This document shows positions 23,491 to 34,066 of a stretch of DNA of 38,838 nt, piece after piece. The stretch spans positions 1 to 38,838 of IMG/VR virus record IMGVR_UViG_3300030494_000108, one strand, 5' to 3'. Below the pieces are notes generated by a model, which did no database searches, was not told the DNA's origin, and was given only the letters and a program-made list of their open reading frames with translations. Position numbers and translations under genes: made by a program. The first letter of the stretch is position 1, and each line of letters opens with the position of its first letter. The DNA comes from a virus.

Positions 23491-25200
23491 ATGCCGCGTG
23501 CGGTTCGAATCTTTTGGGCCTGTACCGCCGGGATCCTGTGCCCGCTCATTCTCTCATTTGCGGCAGATGTCGAACCTCGTAGGGCCACAGACGTAACTCT
23601 CAGACTGATCCTTTCCGACATCCCAAAAAGCACGAAACAGGTGGAGGTATGGATACCACTTGCACATAATGACAGCTACCAAGCCATCTCGAACTCTACG
23701 GTCAAGAGCGATTATCCTTACCATTCGGTGTATTCGTCGAGTCAACGCGAACCAAGTCTCTTGCATTTGAAATTCCATCCCAACAGCGACAGGGTTGCGC
23801 TGAGTCTGGCTTTTCAGGCAACTAGAGCCGCACGTGCGACGAGCGGCTCTAACGCACCCTACGATTATGTAAGGCTCTTTTTGAGTCCCCAAAGCCCGAA
23901 TGACTCGATAAGAAATGCTACCCCGGCGATTACAAAGGGCATTGATACCGAACTTCGGAAGGCACGCGCAATTTTCGAGTACACGCTTAAGAATTCACGA
24001 GACTCTAAGGCTGACAATCGAGACGGATTTGACTGTGATCAGGTGGTGCGATTCGTGATGCTAAGCCGCGCCGCGGAGATCCCAGCGTACCTTGGGAGCG
24101 GTTTTAGGCTTCCTTCGACTCGAAGAGAAGGTTCAGTGCTGAATCACTACTGTTGGGCGAGCGTCTTTGTTAGGGATACGGGTTGGGTGCCTGTTGACCT
24201 GATCAGTGCGCTGCATGCCGACGATCCGAAATCTCGTGAGCAGTTTTTTGGTCGCCTCGATGAAAACGTTGTCGAGCTTTGGTCCGAGCAAAACGTGGTG
24301 CTAACTCCACCACAACAAGGGCCTCCGATTGGGCTCCTTATTGGGCCATATGTGGAATATGACGGAAAGCCTATATCTGGTCTCAATTTCTTCGCGGACT
24401 ACAAGAACCGCGAATTGCCGAAACAGCAGGCCCCATCTCAACCGCCGCCGCAACCACAAACAGCTGCTCCGATGCGCCGGATTGATTGGGTAATGATTGG
24501 GGTGGTTGCGCTCGGCGTGATTGCGTTGGCATCAATGGCACTGATCTCCGTGATACTCGACAAGTTGCAGGGCGTCGACCTCTCCCCAGTTGTTGAGGAA
24601 ATTAAAACGATTTGGGTAATGCGCTACGCCTGGGAGGCAAGAATCGCCCAGGAAAACGACCCGGCTAAGCGACGAAGAATGCTCTTTGACAGGCGGTTTA
24701 GCGAGGCGAAACGTGCATTGCGACTGGCATCATGGGACTATCGCTGGAGTTCGTTGCTCGCTTCATCATTGCGTTTCAGTAGGTATGTCGTTGGTGGCGT
24801 ATTGGCCGCTTCGTTGGGACAGAAGGATCTTCAACGGCCTTCTGTCGTTGGGGCATTGGGTTTGCTTGTCATTGGTGCATCAATTACCGACGACAGGTTC
24901 AAGCCGGAAGCTCGGGCAAATCGAGCCTCGCAGCGCAAAATTGCCCTACTGACCCTGGTGCGAGATATTGAAGAGGGCATGGTCGAGGCTTCCACCGATC
25001 GTGAATGTGAGGATTTCAAGGTCCTAGCGGAACAGATATCGCGGCGACTTAGGGAGATTACTGGTGACAGTAAGAGTCCTGCTGAAACTACATCAGAGCC
25101 TCCAACTGAAACGGCGATCGAAAGTCCAGCAGGTGCCTCAAAGACCGCTCCAACTCCAAATCCTGCAAGTCATTCGGTTACTTCATCATCGTCATCATAG
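23491..25200 (+). CDS. Membrane-anchored transglutaminase-like protein (cargo)
   Basis: A protein of 569 residues. Residues 1-25 look like a signal peptide (C-T-A-G-I-L-C-P-L-I-L-S-F-A-A). A strand-rich domain follows, then a transglutaminase-like core with a full candidate triad: Cys182 (G-F-D-C-D-Q-V), His219 (L-N-H-Y-C-W-A-S) and Asp236 (W-V-P-V-D-L). After a Pro/Gln linker comes a membrane segment at about 334-356, then a charged cytoplasmic region of about 190 residues with a further hydrophobic stretch and a Ser/Thr/Pro-rich end. The core would lie outside the inner membrane and could act as a protease or crosslinking enzyme. The gene is intact, AT-richer than the tail genes around it, and has its own promoter candidate. 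Function in this context is unknown. Confidence 0.7.
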   Translation: MPRAVRIFWACTAGILCPLILSFAADVEPRRATDVTLRLILSDIPKSTKQVEVWIPLAHNDSYQAISNSTVKSDYPYHSVYSSSQREPSLLHLKFHPNSDRVALSLAFQATRAARATSGSNAPYDYVRLFLSPQSPNDSIRNATPAITKGIDTELRKARAIFEYTLKNSRDSKADNRDGFDCDQVVRFVMLSRAAEIPAYLGSGFRLPSTRREGSVLNHYCWASVFVRDTGWVPVDLISALHADDPKSREQFFGRLDENVVELWSEQNVVLTPPQQGPPIGLLIGPYVEYDGKPISGLNFFADYKNRELPKQQAPSQPPPQPQTAAPMRRIDWVMIGVVALGVIALASMALISVILDKLQGVDLSPVVEEIKTIWVMRYAWEARIAQENDPAKRRRMLFDRRFSEAKRALRLASWDYRWSSLLASSLRFSRYVVGGVLAASLGQKDLQRPSVVGALGLLVIGASITDDRFKPEARANRASQRKIALLTLVRDIEEGMVEASTDRECEDFKVLAEQISRRLREITGDSKSPAETTSEPPTETAIESPAGASKTAPTPNPASHSVTSSSSS

Positions 25201-25303
25201 AATAGGCTGCCTTTCAAACGGCACGTTCTCTGCATCAGAAAGCGTGCTGAATGTCTGGTAGTGTATGGCCCCCAACCCCCATCACCCCAGGCTGATACTC
25301 AAT

Positions 25304-28300
25304 ATGTCCGATACCATCGGCCGCATCACCGTCCCCACGGTGATCAACTCCGGCCAGACATTCCCGCTCGCCACGCAGTACCCGTTCGGCTTCTCCGTCG
25401 AGCGCCCGGTGATCGTGCATCGTTTCGGCAGCCTCGACGCCAAGCAGGAGCAGCGGTATTACATCGGCATCGGCCCGCGCAAGTTTCAGTTCAAGCGGCC
25501 GAATCTCAACTGGGCGGAAGGCCGCCAGCTCAAGGCCTTCTGGGAGTCGATGCAGGGGCCATGGAAGGCGTTCACCTACAACGTCCCCAACCCGGATGGA
25601 ACGACCACCGGCGTGCTCGTGACCTTTGAGCAGCCGCCGATCTCATTCGAGTACCTCCGCAACGCTGCACAGGTGGGATTGAACCTCGTCGAAGTAGTCG
25701 ATCCGACGCAAGCGCCCACCTACGCGATCACTTCCACCTGCCTGCGGTTCCCCTCGAGCGCGCTGTCCACCGCCCTGCTCTCTGAAGTCCAGCAGATCAT
25801 TCCGCTCGTCCACATCCGCGTGCGCGAATCCGCGGTCGCGGACATCTATCTATCAGACCGGCGCGTCACCGTCGGCGGGCAACTCTACCTCCCGCGCTTG
25901 ATCGGCATCGGCGAGCCCGGCTCTGACGTCCTGATTTCCCAGGACATCAAAGGCACGTCGGACAACGTTCGCTTCACCTTCGGCAACGGCGACCGCGTGA
26001 TGACGCAGGTTGCCAACGACACGGACCTGAAGTACGCCGAGATCGACCTCTGCCTTTTCCATGTGAACTCGGGGATTCTGTTGCAGCTCTGGAAGGGCGT
26101 CATTCAGAACTTCACGAGCGACGGGACGCCGATTTTCCCCGTGACGTGTTCCGACGGCTTCTTCCAGATCATGAACCAGTACCCGGAGCGGCAACTCAGC
26201 CGCCAGTGCTGGAAGACCTACAACGATGGCGTGAATTGCCTGGGCGTCAAGAGGCAGAAGCGCCGCAGCAGTAACCGCCGCAGGTGGCGATCCCACGAGT
26301 TGCGATTACTACCTCGAATCGAAGAACGGATGCCAGGTGCACGGCATGGCTCCATACTTCGGCGGGCATCAGGCCGATCCGCAAGGCGTCGTCATCAAGG
26401 ACAACTCCACCGGCTTCCTCGGCTTCGGCCGCAACACTGTAACCGCCACTTCCATCCTTTCCGATACGATCTGGGGCCTGGCTCTGCCGGAAATCTGGTG
26501 CAATAGCGACGGCAATCCGCTGTTTGCTTTCGTCGCCAACGCTCTGATGGTGGCGTACCGCGATGAATCCGACTATGCCGACTCCCTCGGCATTCTCGGT
26601 GCCGGCCCCATCGGCGGATTCACCGGGATGTACGTGGTTACCAACGCCGACGGCTACCGCTACGTGGTGGCGCCCATGGTTGATGGCTACACACCACAAG
26701 GCTTCAAGGTCGATGGCAACCTGAACGTGCAGATATCGAGGGGCAGACGGTCACGGATTCCATGTACGACCTGGACGTCGGGCCGAAACCGATGGACGTG
26801 GTGCCCGCGCCTCTGCCGCCGCTGTTCTATCCGATGCCGCTCGGTCCTGCGTGGGCGCCGTACCAGGTGCAAGCTGCGGCCAATGACGCGCTCTTTCCGG
26901 GCGAGTGGACGTTCGATACCAATCAGTCCTATGCGCAGTTGGCCGACGGCAGCATGCTTGCAAACCTCCTGGTTACCGGGAAGCTGCCAGTCAACGAGTT
27001 CAGCGCCACGGGGGAGGTGCGCCGGGGATCAGATCGATCTCGCAGTCCACGACGGGTGGGTCGTTACCGGCCAACGTAACATTGCGCGTGGCCATCTGCG
27101 CAACCGACTCGAACGGGCTTCCTTCGGCTCCGTCTAATATCACCATCATAGGGACCTCGGCATCTGGAACGGACACGTTCACCTTGGAAGACATCACCTG
27201 GCCGGCAGTCGCGGGCCTCGTTTCCTACGTGTCGTTCGTGGCCACGCAGGACGACTTGATTTGCGCGCAGGCGACTGGAACGCTGACCGCCGGTCCGAGC
27301 AACACGTACACGCCCGGATCGATCGCGTTCGGCGGGCCAGTGTTGCGCTCGACATGGGCGTTGCCGTCTCCGTATGTCAGCAAGGTCCGGATCAAGGCCA
27401 AACACGAGATCCATGGCGGCGTAATCGGCGGCTCGATCGATAGCGTATCCGCCGGCACGCTCGTCACCGGCTATCTTCAGGACGCGCCGGCCTCCACGAA
27501 TCCATCCTGGACGCCCGTGGGCCGCATCATCTCCATCATCGGCAGGCCGGAGGGCGACACGCCGTATTTCAGTGCGAAGGTCACCTCGTGGGACCAGACC
27601 ACCGGCACCCTCGGCGTGACTCCAGACCCGAACGGCATCGTCCAGGAAGGCGACTGCTCGTTCTGCGGTTTACTGCCGATGCCTCAAACACCACGAATCC
27701 GACCTCCGTTACCGATTCCGGCTGCCAGAACAACGTCTATCCCAACGGCATGACGCCCGGCGCAGAGGTCGGCAACCTGATCCGGGTGATTCAGGGAGTC
27801 TCACGCGGGACGACGCCGGTGAAGATCGTCGCGAATACAGCGACCACTCTCACGTGGGACCTCCCCATGGTCATCAATCCCGGCGACGTGTGGATCATCA
27901 AGGAACCGACTTGGCCCTACTCCTGCGACACGACGTCGCTGGACAACGGCAACCCGCTGGCGGTGACGACGATCAACATGCCCACGAACAATTTCGTGGA
28001 CGAGACGCTCGTGATCGTGGGGTTCACCGTGGACGTGAACGGCAACGAATCGCCCGACGGCGATGCGCCGATCCGCGAGGACTGGGTTTTCGGCGCTGAG
28101 GGACTTTCGAAGGTCGCCGGCCTGGTTTTCCAGATGCAGGGCACGCTGGGGATCGAGTCTAACGCGGCTCAGCCTTTGTATTTGAACCGTCCCGTGACAG
28201 TCGGCGATGTGAAGGCTTACGTGCAGTCGGCTCCCACCGGCTCGGGGATCAGGTTCACGATCTACGTCGGAGGCGCAGCCTGGCTCACGCTCACGATTCC

Positions 28301-28445
28301 GGCTGGCCAAACAGCCGTGGTCGCCACGCCTTCACAGGTTGCCGCCCTGTCACAAATCCCTGCGAACACAGCGGTCTCCATCGGCATTACCGCGGTAGGC
28401 AGCACGTTTCCGGGCGCGGATCTTTCGGTGTTCATTTATGCGTAA
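25304..28445 (+). pseudogene. Large tail hub/host-contact protein, frameshifted four times
   Basis: From the ATG at 25304 the protein reads on through T-Q-Y-P-F-G-F-S-V-E-R-P and a DUF2163-like part (R-F-T-F-G-N-G-D-R-V-M; S-R-Q-C-W-K-T-Y-N-D-G-V-N-C). It shifts near 26240 into S-C-D-Y-Y-L-E-S-K-N-G-C, near 26740 into M-Y-D-L-D-V-G-P-K-P, near 27020 into a fibronectin-like stretch (T-L-R-V-A-I-C-A-T-D-S-N-G) and near 27670 into A-S-N-T-T-N-P-T-S-V-T, ending at 28445 in F-I-Y-A. The whole would be about 1,040 residues: a baseplate-hub-like N terminus and a strand-rich C-terminal part that would contact the host. Each fragment is coherent, so this was one gene or two fused genes. An in-frame ATG at 25268 is less likely as start, since the duplicated copy begins at M-S-D. 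Confidence 0.65.
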
Positions 28446-28514
28446 TTCGATCCGCGACGAAGCCCGGCCACGGTCCCAAATCGAATCTGCTAATCTCTCG
28501 CGTGGGGAATAGCC

Positions 28515-29723
28515 GTGTCACACCCACCGGAGAAGCTGTGGCCCTTGACATTAGCGGACCATCACGCCAAAGACCGTGGGCTGTGGTGCGCAAATTGCCT
28601 GGACTACATCCACAGGCCCGTCGGCCGTCAAAACCAGCGCCAGGCGCTTCAGAACCATCATCAGCTTCCTATGGATTACCTGGATGAACTGGAACAGCAC
28701 GGAGTCTCTTTTCCCCGCCGATGGACGATACCGGTTCACGCCTGGCCGTGCCATCAGCACCACCCGAAGGGCTTGGACTTACAGAGCATCTCCGACGCGA
28801 GCGCTACCTTCTTGAGTCAGTTGGACCGCGGCCCGTTTAACCTTGAACGACATGACCACTTGGCAAAGCAGTTTCACGATCGTGGCTTATACGGCCACTC
28901 TGCGATCGTCAAGGAACGAATCAAGAAGCATCTTAGGAGCGATGCTCGGATGGATGAGTACTGGCAGACCCTGGAACGCCAGATTGCCTCCGGGGCAGGA
29001 TTTCGATACGTGTTGCCCTTCACCGCTGAGTCTCCCGAAGAGCCAGGGTACCCCGAGCTTCTATTGGTGCGTTCCAATGACGCAGCCAACAGGCACCAAT
29101 GGAAGCGCTCCCGCCAATACTACGATCGTGCGGTGGCCCAGCGTCCGAAGCCTAGGTCCGAACGCGCAGAACGACTTGAGCCGTACTATGCACTCAGGAG
29201 GGCACAGCAGTCTGATCGCAAGCGTGCGGATGTAGTTCGTGCACTAGAAACTTGTGACGGCCTCGGGTACAGTTTTGACACAGCGAAGGTGATCGGCTCT
29301 GGGATTCTGCTTGATGAAGGCGGCGCGGAAGACCTTAAAGACGCCAGGAATTATGCCAACGAACTCCTCGACACTGGACGGGACACAGCTTGGCTTTATC
29401 GGGCAGAGAGCCATTTCCTTCTGGCGTGCGTAGGAGTCGAGAAAAACGAGAGTCCGCAGACTATCTACGGTGATCTCGCGGTTTCTCAGTATATCTACGT
29501 TATGTTGGGGCTCCAGGGAACACCACATCCCAAGGTTCCTGCGTGCCGGCCCCCTGAACGGAACGCTTGGCCGGGAGACGTCCTTATAACCAACAGCAAG
29601 CTACATGGCCTGACTTCCTTGTCATGCCTCAACGTGCGGCAGCGAAAGATTGTGGAAAGTGGGCTGCAGCGGGAGTTGCTGAATGACCTTGCTGGATGGA
29701 GGCGAGACTTTCACCTTGAATGA
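28515..29723 (+). CDS. Unknown cargo protein with an N-terminal Cys/His cluster
   Basis: A protein of 402 residues. The N-terminal 90 residues hold C25-A-N-C28 and many His (N-H-H-Q, H-A-W-P-C-H-Q-H-H), suggesting a metal-binding domain. The rest is helical and charged, with R-Q-Y-Y-D-R-A-V-A-Q-R and A-R-N-Y-A-N-E-L-L-D-T-G-R-D that could be repeat helices. No family is recognised. The GTG start has GGGGA about seven bases upstream. It is intact between two broken tail genes and converges with the next gene, its stop only seven bases from that gene's stop. Confidence 0.55.
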   Translation: MSHPPEKLWPLTLADHHAKDRGLWCANCLDYIHRPVGRQNQRQALQNHHQLPMDYLDELEQHGVSFPRRWTIPVHAWPCHQHHPKGLDLQSISDASATFLSQLDRGPFNLERHDHLAKQFHDRGLYGHSAIVKERIKKHLRSDARMDEYWQTLERQIASGAGFRYVLPFTAESPEEPGYPELLLVRSNDAANRHQWKRSRQYYDRAVAQRPKPRSERAERLEPYYALRRAQQSDRKRADVVRALETCDGLGYSFDTAKVIGSGILLDEGGAEDLKDARNYANELLDTGRDTAWLYRAESHFLLACVGVEKNESPQTIYGDLAVSQYIYVMLGLQGTPHPKVPACRPPERNAWPGDVLITNSKLHGLTSLSCLNVRQRKIVESGLQRELLNDLAGWRRDFHLE

Positions 29724-29730
29724 ACTCTCA

Positions 29731-30723
29731 TTAAGCTGAATCCTGTCGAAATCGTTCGCTCGCTCTTGCGACGTAGGCTATTTCTCTACCCGGCGCGGCC
29801 GCCTCGCTCTCAAGAAGGGCGAGCTTGCGGCGGCGCACGGCAAAGAGGGATTTTGCGGCGTTACTCCAGTTGATCTTGACAAGGTTCTCGGCAAACTCCA
29901 GGGTCGTGGTACACACCGACTCGATAATTCCGCGATCGTATTGAAGTCTGTGGCGCTGCAGGTGTCTCTCATACAAGCCCAACAGCCACTGAAGTTTTTC
30001 CTCAATTTCGCGTGTTGGGAGATCCAGGCGTGCCACATCACGCATCCACAAGCGCAGCCCAATGAGCGATTGTCTGCAATCGGAGTCCGACTTGAAATCG
30101 AGGATTGCCTCGATCGACGCTGTTTCCCCTGGTAAAGGCATTGCCCTAAGCACCACCTCCGCCACGTCAGAATGTTTCGCGTCCGCGAGCTTTCGATCTC
30201 CAAGAACGCTGGCGGCAACGGGCTGCACATCATCCCAAACGTCCGGCATCGGTGCCGCCGAAACTGCGTCGGCAATTCCAGTTGACCGTAAATAGTCAGC
30301 CGTGAAGCGAGCGACGAGGGCCAACCTGAGCGACTGAATCTTTTGACTCAGCCAAAGTTTTTCACCTCCTCCGGGCTCCGGATACCTGAATAGGGCCCCG
30401 TCTCCCGCATCTAGCCAGGGTCCACCAGCCGCGTCAAAAAGTTCCTCTTGAAACCTACACAAAGCGCCCAGCAAGAAATAGTCTCGGCGATGTTCCTCGC
30501 ATTCGTAGAATGACGGGGGCGGTGGTTCGACGCGCTCAAGTAGATCCTGCGCTTCGAGCCACTCTAATTGGTCGGCGACGTTGGGGTCACCGTGCACGAA
30601 GTTGCGGTGAAGATGCAGAAGATCCTCAAGGCCAATGACTGCAAGACGATCGAATAAGAGTAGTTCCCTCTTCGGTAGTTCCAGCATGGAGCCTTGGTGC
30701 AGTACGCCAGTCCAACCCTTCAT
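29731..30723 (-). CDS. Unknown helical cargo protein
   Basis: A protein of 330 residues, acidic and largely helical, without signal peptide or membrane segment. The middle part (V-L-R-A-M-P-L-P-G-E-T-A-S-I-E-A-I-L-D-F, then L-R-L-W-M-R-D-V) and the following long helices recall uncharacterised cargo proteins that share an L-P-x-P and a L-R-x-W block, but I cannot name a family. It is convergent with the 402-residue gene and could form a divergently regulated pair with it in cargo. A good promoter candidate lies upstream. Intact. Confidence 0.55.
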   Translation of the reverse strand: MKGWTGVLHQGSMLELPKRELLLFDRLAVIGLEDLLHLHRNFVHGDPNVADQLEWLEAQDLLERVEPPPPSFYECEEHRRDYFLLGALCRFQEELFDAAGGPWLDAGDGALFRYPEPGGGEKLWLSQKIQSLRLALVARFTADYLRSTGIADAVSAAPMPDVWDDVQPVAASVLGDRKLADAKHSDVAEVVLRAMPLPGETASIEAILDFKSDSDCRQSLIGLRLWMRDVARLDLPTREIEEKLQWLLGLYERHLQRHRLQYDRGIIESVCTTTLEFAENLVKINWSNAAKSLFAVRRRKLALLESEAAAPGREIAYVARASERFRQDSA

Positions 30724-30757
30724 AAGAGCAACCTCTTGCGATTAGAGCAGTTAGATA

Positions 30758-30766
30758 ATTATCGCA
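30758..30766 (-). promoter_or_regulatory. Extended -10 element of the 330-residue protein gene
   Basis: On the minus strand TG-C-GATAAT matches the extended -10 consensus at all but one position of the hexamer. The start of transcription would give a leader of about 28 bases, with AGAGG before the ATG at 30723. Confidence 0.4.
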
Positions 30767-30902
30767 ACAGCGACCTGCGGGTAAGATACCGGATGGACCG
30801 TTAGGCCTCAGGGATCGACAGCAGATTCCCATGCAATCCAGGCCGGAGAACATTCGTGGAACACCGGTTTGTGGTTCGCGGTCGCCCACGATGATCACCT
30901 AG

Positions 30903-33900
30903 ATGGACCCGATCTATAAGCTCCAACCTCACCGCACGCTCCACCTCCAGGGCTTCGACGACTACGGGGCGGCGGCCGCGCTCTGGGGTGCTTCGGACGC
31001 CGGATTCACCGTCTCCGGCGTCTTCCGCGACCTGGCCGATTTCGCCGTGCTGGTCCTTTTCCAGAAGGACGATCCGTTCGGTCATCCGCGCTTCTCCTAT
31101 CTTCCAGGCGGCGACCTCACCGGGCTGACCCTCGACTTCGATATTACCTGGGAGGGCATCCAGTCTTGGGAATCGATTAAGAATGCCTGGACCGACTGGA
31201 ACACGCTCGACTATTCCGTCAACGGCGTCGGCCAGCGCGCGCCCTGGTTCGGCACGCCGGGCATCACGGTCACCTGCAACACCACAGGCCGCACCGGCGC
31301 GTCGGCCACCTACACGCTGAACCTGAACAATCCGCAGTCTGGCGACAAGGTCACGCTCTGGTATCAGAACCAGTCCTTCGTCAGCCCGGCAATCTCGGCC
31401 TCGCACCCCACCACAGATCAGGCCATGTGGTGGCAAGGCAACGCGGCCTACAACCACTGGGTCACCATCGGCTCGGCCACGTACTCGTGCCTCGAAAATT
31501 CGCTCAACAGCGCGGGTATCGCCGCCAACATTGCGGCGCAGATCAACGCTTCCGATCCCAACTGCACGGCCACCACCGGCGGCACTTATGGCAACGAGAT
31601 CTTCGTCACGTTGAAGGCCGGCGTCGCCGGGCCGGTGGCGGTTTCGAGTTCGGACGGATCAGCACCCGACACGCTGACCCAGACGACGGCTGGTTCGATC
31701 CTTCAGTCGATTGCGCAGCAGATCAACGCCGTCAATTGGGTGCAAAACGGTCCGGTCGTGATCACCGCCGCCGTAGTGTTGCCGAACCAGTTGGTCATTA
31801 CGGCCGCACCGGGAGCCGACGGCAACATGGTCGCGTTCTACCAGACGGACAACACCAGCAGCACCCGAGTTTACTTCACCGCGAGCAACTGGAACCTGTC
31901 TGGCGGCTCATCGGACAACATCTCGTGGCACGTTCACATCGACTTCACGGCACTCGGCTGGAGCAACGTGGACAAGGTCTGGTGGACCATCGCACCCGCC
32001 TTGCCGAACAGCCAGGCATACCAGCCCACCGAGTGGCAGATGGTCGTCACCAACTGGACCGTGACCGATTCCGCGGGCAAGAGGCCGCTCAAGGTTGCTG
32101 GTCCCGGCTCGGTTCGCATCGAAGAAGACAGCACCTGGGTGAGCACGTCTGGATATTGGGAAGCCGCTCCCGGCAACGATCCCGTGAACGGCGCATTCGC
32201 TTTCTGGAGCCAGGGACGCGCGATCCGGGCGGCGGCCGCCGGCACCAGCGTCACCATCCAGACGCATTGCCAATCTACCCACAACATTTACGTTGGCACA
32301 CGGCTCGACACCAACTGCGGCATCGTAAACGCGGCGCTCGATGGCGGCGCGCCGGTGACGCTCGACTGCTACTATCCCACCGCGACCACTTCGCAGACGC
32401 GTCGCTTGCTCTTTTCCGGCGTCGCTGCCGGACAGCACGAGGTCGTGATCACGATCTCTGGCAATAAGAACGCGTCGAGCTTGGGCTGGTATTTCTATTT
32501 CGATTTCCTCGAATGCGCGGTGGCGACCGTCGTTCCAAGCCCAACCGTGACCACCACCACCGTCGGCGCCGCGACCGACTTCGACACGGACAACACGTAC
32601 AAGCTGTCGCCGGAGCGGCTGGTGTGGAACATTCAGAAGCTCGGCCTGCTGGGCGAGATCGACCACTATTGCGGCGTCTTCTGGTGGAAGCAAGCGGTGG
32701 CGTCAAATCTGTCCTACCCGCAATGCATGGTCACATTCTCAGGCAACTGGAACGATCAGGACGTCGTCTGGCTGCACGTTGGCGGCTCCGCTATCGGCAA
32801 GACGGTGTTCGGCGGGCAGGACCACAGCAACACGATCGCCCGGCACTTCGCGAACTTTGTCAATGCAATCTTCGACGGCGTCTGGGCCAACGGTCACCGG
32901 CAGCGTCCTCACGATCACTTCACACTCGTTTTCCAGCGTTTGGCAATTTCACGTGTACACCGAGTTGCCAGCGTCGAACACCGGCAGTGGCAACGCTACT
33001 GTGACTGGCGACTTGCAGGGTGGCACGTACGGCGTGAAGTGGCTGATTGATCCGACACAGACGCCGGTGCTCAACAGGGCGTTCCGCGACTGGAACGCGG
33101 ATTTCTTCAACCTGCTTAAAGCGAACGGCATGAGCGCCGTCTGCTCGTTTTCGCAGGAACTGGTAAATCCTCCCGATAATCCCCCGTCGTCGGTGTGGGT
33201 GCAGCGGTTTCCGGATGGCACGGCAGTTGAGACCGTCACCGGCTTCGGCACGCTGAACAGTTCCCAAATTGCGTTCAGTCCGGGGCCGCAGAGCTACATG
33301 GCGCAGGCGCACGCTGCCATGGCGGGCCTGATGCTCGCGGCGGGGCTGGTGCCCAAGCTCCAGTTCGGCGAAATCCTCTGGTGGTTCCAGGCGAACTCGG
33401 CTGGGATGGCGTTCTATGACGCCGACACGAAGGCCGCTGTGCAGTCGGCCCTCGGCCGCGCGCTGGCGACCTTCCACACGCCGAACGACGATCCGGTGGC
33501 CAACGGATACGCCGATGCGAACTTCCTTCGGAGCCGCCTGTATAACTACGTGGCCGCGATCCAGAGTTACATTCTGTCGCAGTGCCCCTCGGCCCTCTTC
33601 GAACTGCTGTGGCCGATGGACGTAAACGACCCAGATACCCGCGAGCTGCTGCGGTACATCAACCTGCCGACGCAGTGGATCACGCGCGCCGGCTCGGGCT
33701 TCGACACGTTCCCTGATCGAGGGCTACCAGTATCCGAGCATCAACCACAACCTCGACCAGGCGACCCGGTGCGCGGAATACCCATGGAAAGAACTCGCCT
33801 GGGACCAGGCGCATTGTCGTTACCTGATGGGCCTCTACTACGGCACTTGGCCGTGGCTACGGGAATTCGTCAACGCCAGCCGCCTGGGGCTACCGGCCAT

Positions 33901-34032
33901 CAAACTCTGGGCGTACGACCACCTCCTGCTTATTCGGTTGGCCGGTGCCGTTGCCCACAACCGACGACCGATCGTTCATCTATTGAGGCCCGGTCGGCGC
34001 GTGCCCCAAGCGCCTATCCCACCAGTGTTTGA
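30903..34032 (+). pseudogene. Tail fibre or glycosidase-like tail protein, frameshifted
   Basis: From the ATG at 30903 about 660 residues of strand-rich protein can be read (H-L-Q-G-F-D-D-Y-G-A-A-A-A-L-W-G, then many Ser/Thr/Gly strands). The frame shifts near 32880 into T-G-S-V-L-T-I-T-S-H-S-F-S, near 33715 into I-E-G-Y-Q-Y-P-S-I-N-H-N-L-D, and near 33930 back into P-S-A-Y-P-T-S-V, ending at the TGA at 34030. The last third (K-L-Q-F-G-E-I-L-W-W-F; A-L-F-E-L-L-W-P-M-D-V-N) resembles a TIM-barrel glycoside hydrolase, which would suit a fibre that digests cell-surface glycans. Repaired, it would have about 1,040 residues. Confidence 0.65.
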
Positions 34033-34066
34033 ATCTGCTCGGGCAGACCTGGGGTCTGTTCGCGCG

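Noticed and set aside
14494-34032. Tailocin (capsid-less tail bacteriocin)
   Set aside because: Loss of head genes with kept tail genes suggested it, but the tube, tape measure, hub and fibre genes are all broken, so no working tail is expected.
14494-34032. All frameshifts as sequencing errors
   Set aside because: Possible for single sites such as the six-G run, but the in-frame TAA at 18993, the shortened tape measure and the absence of shifts in 12 kb of neighbouring cargo argue against it; read mapping would decide.
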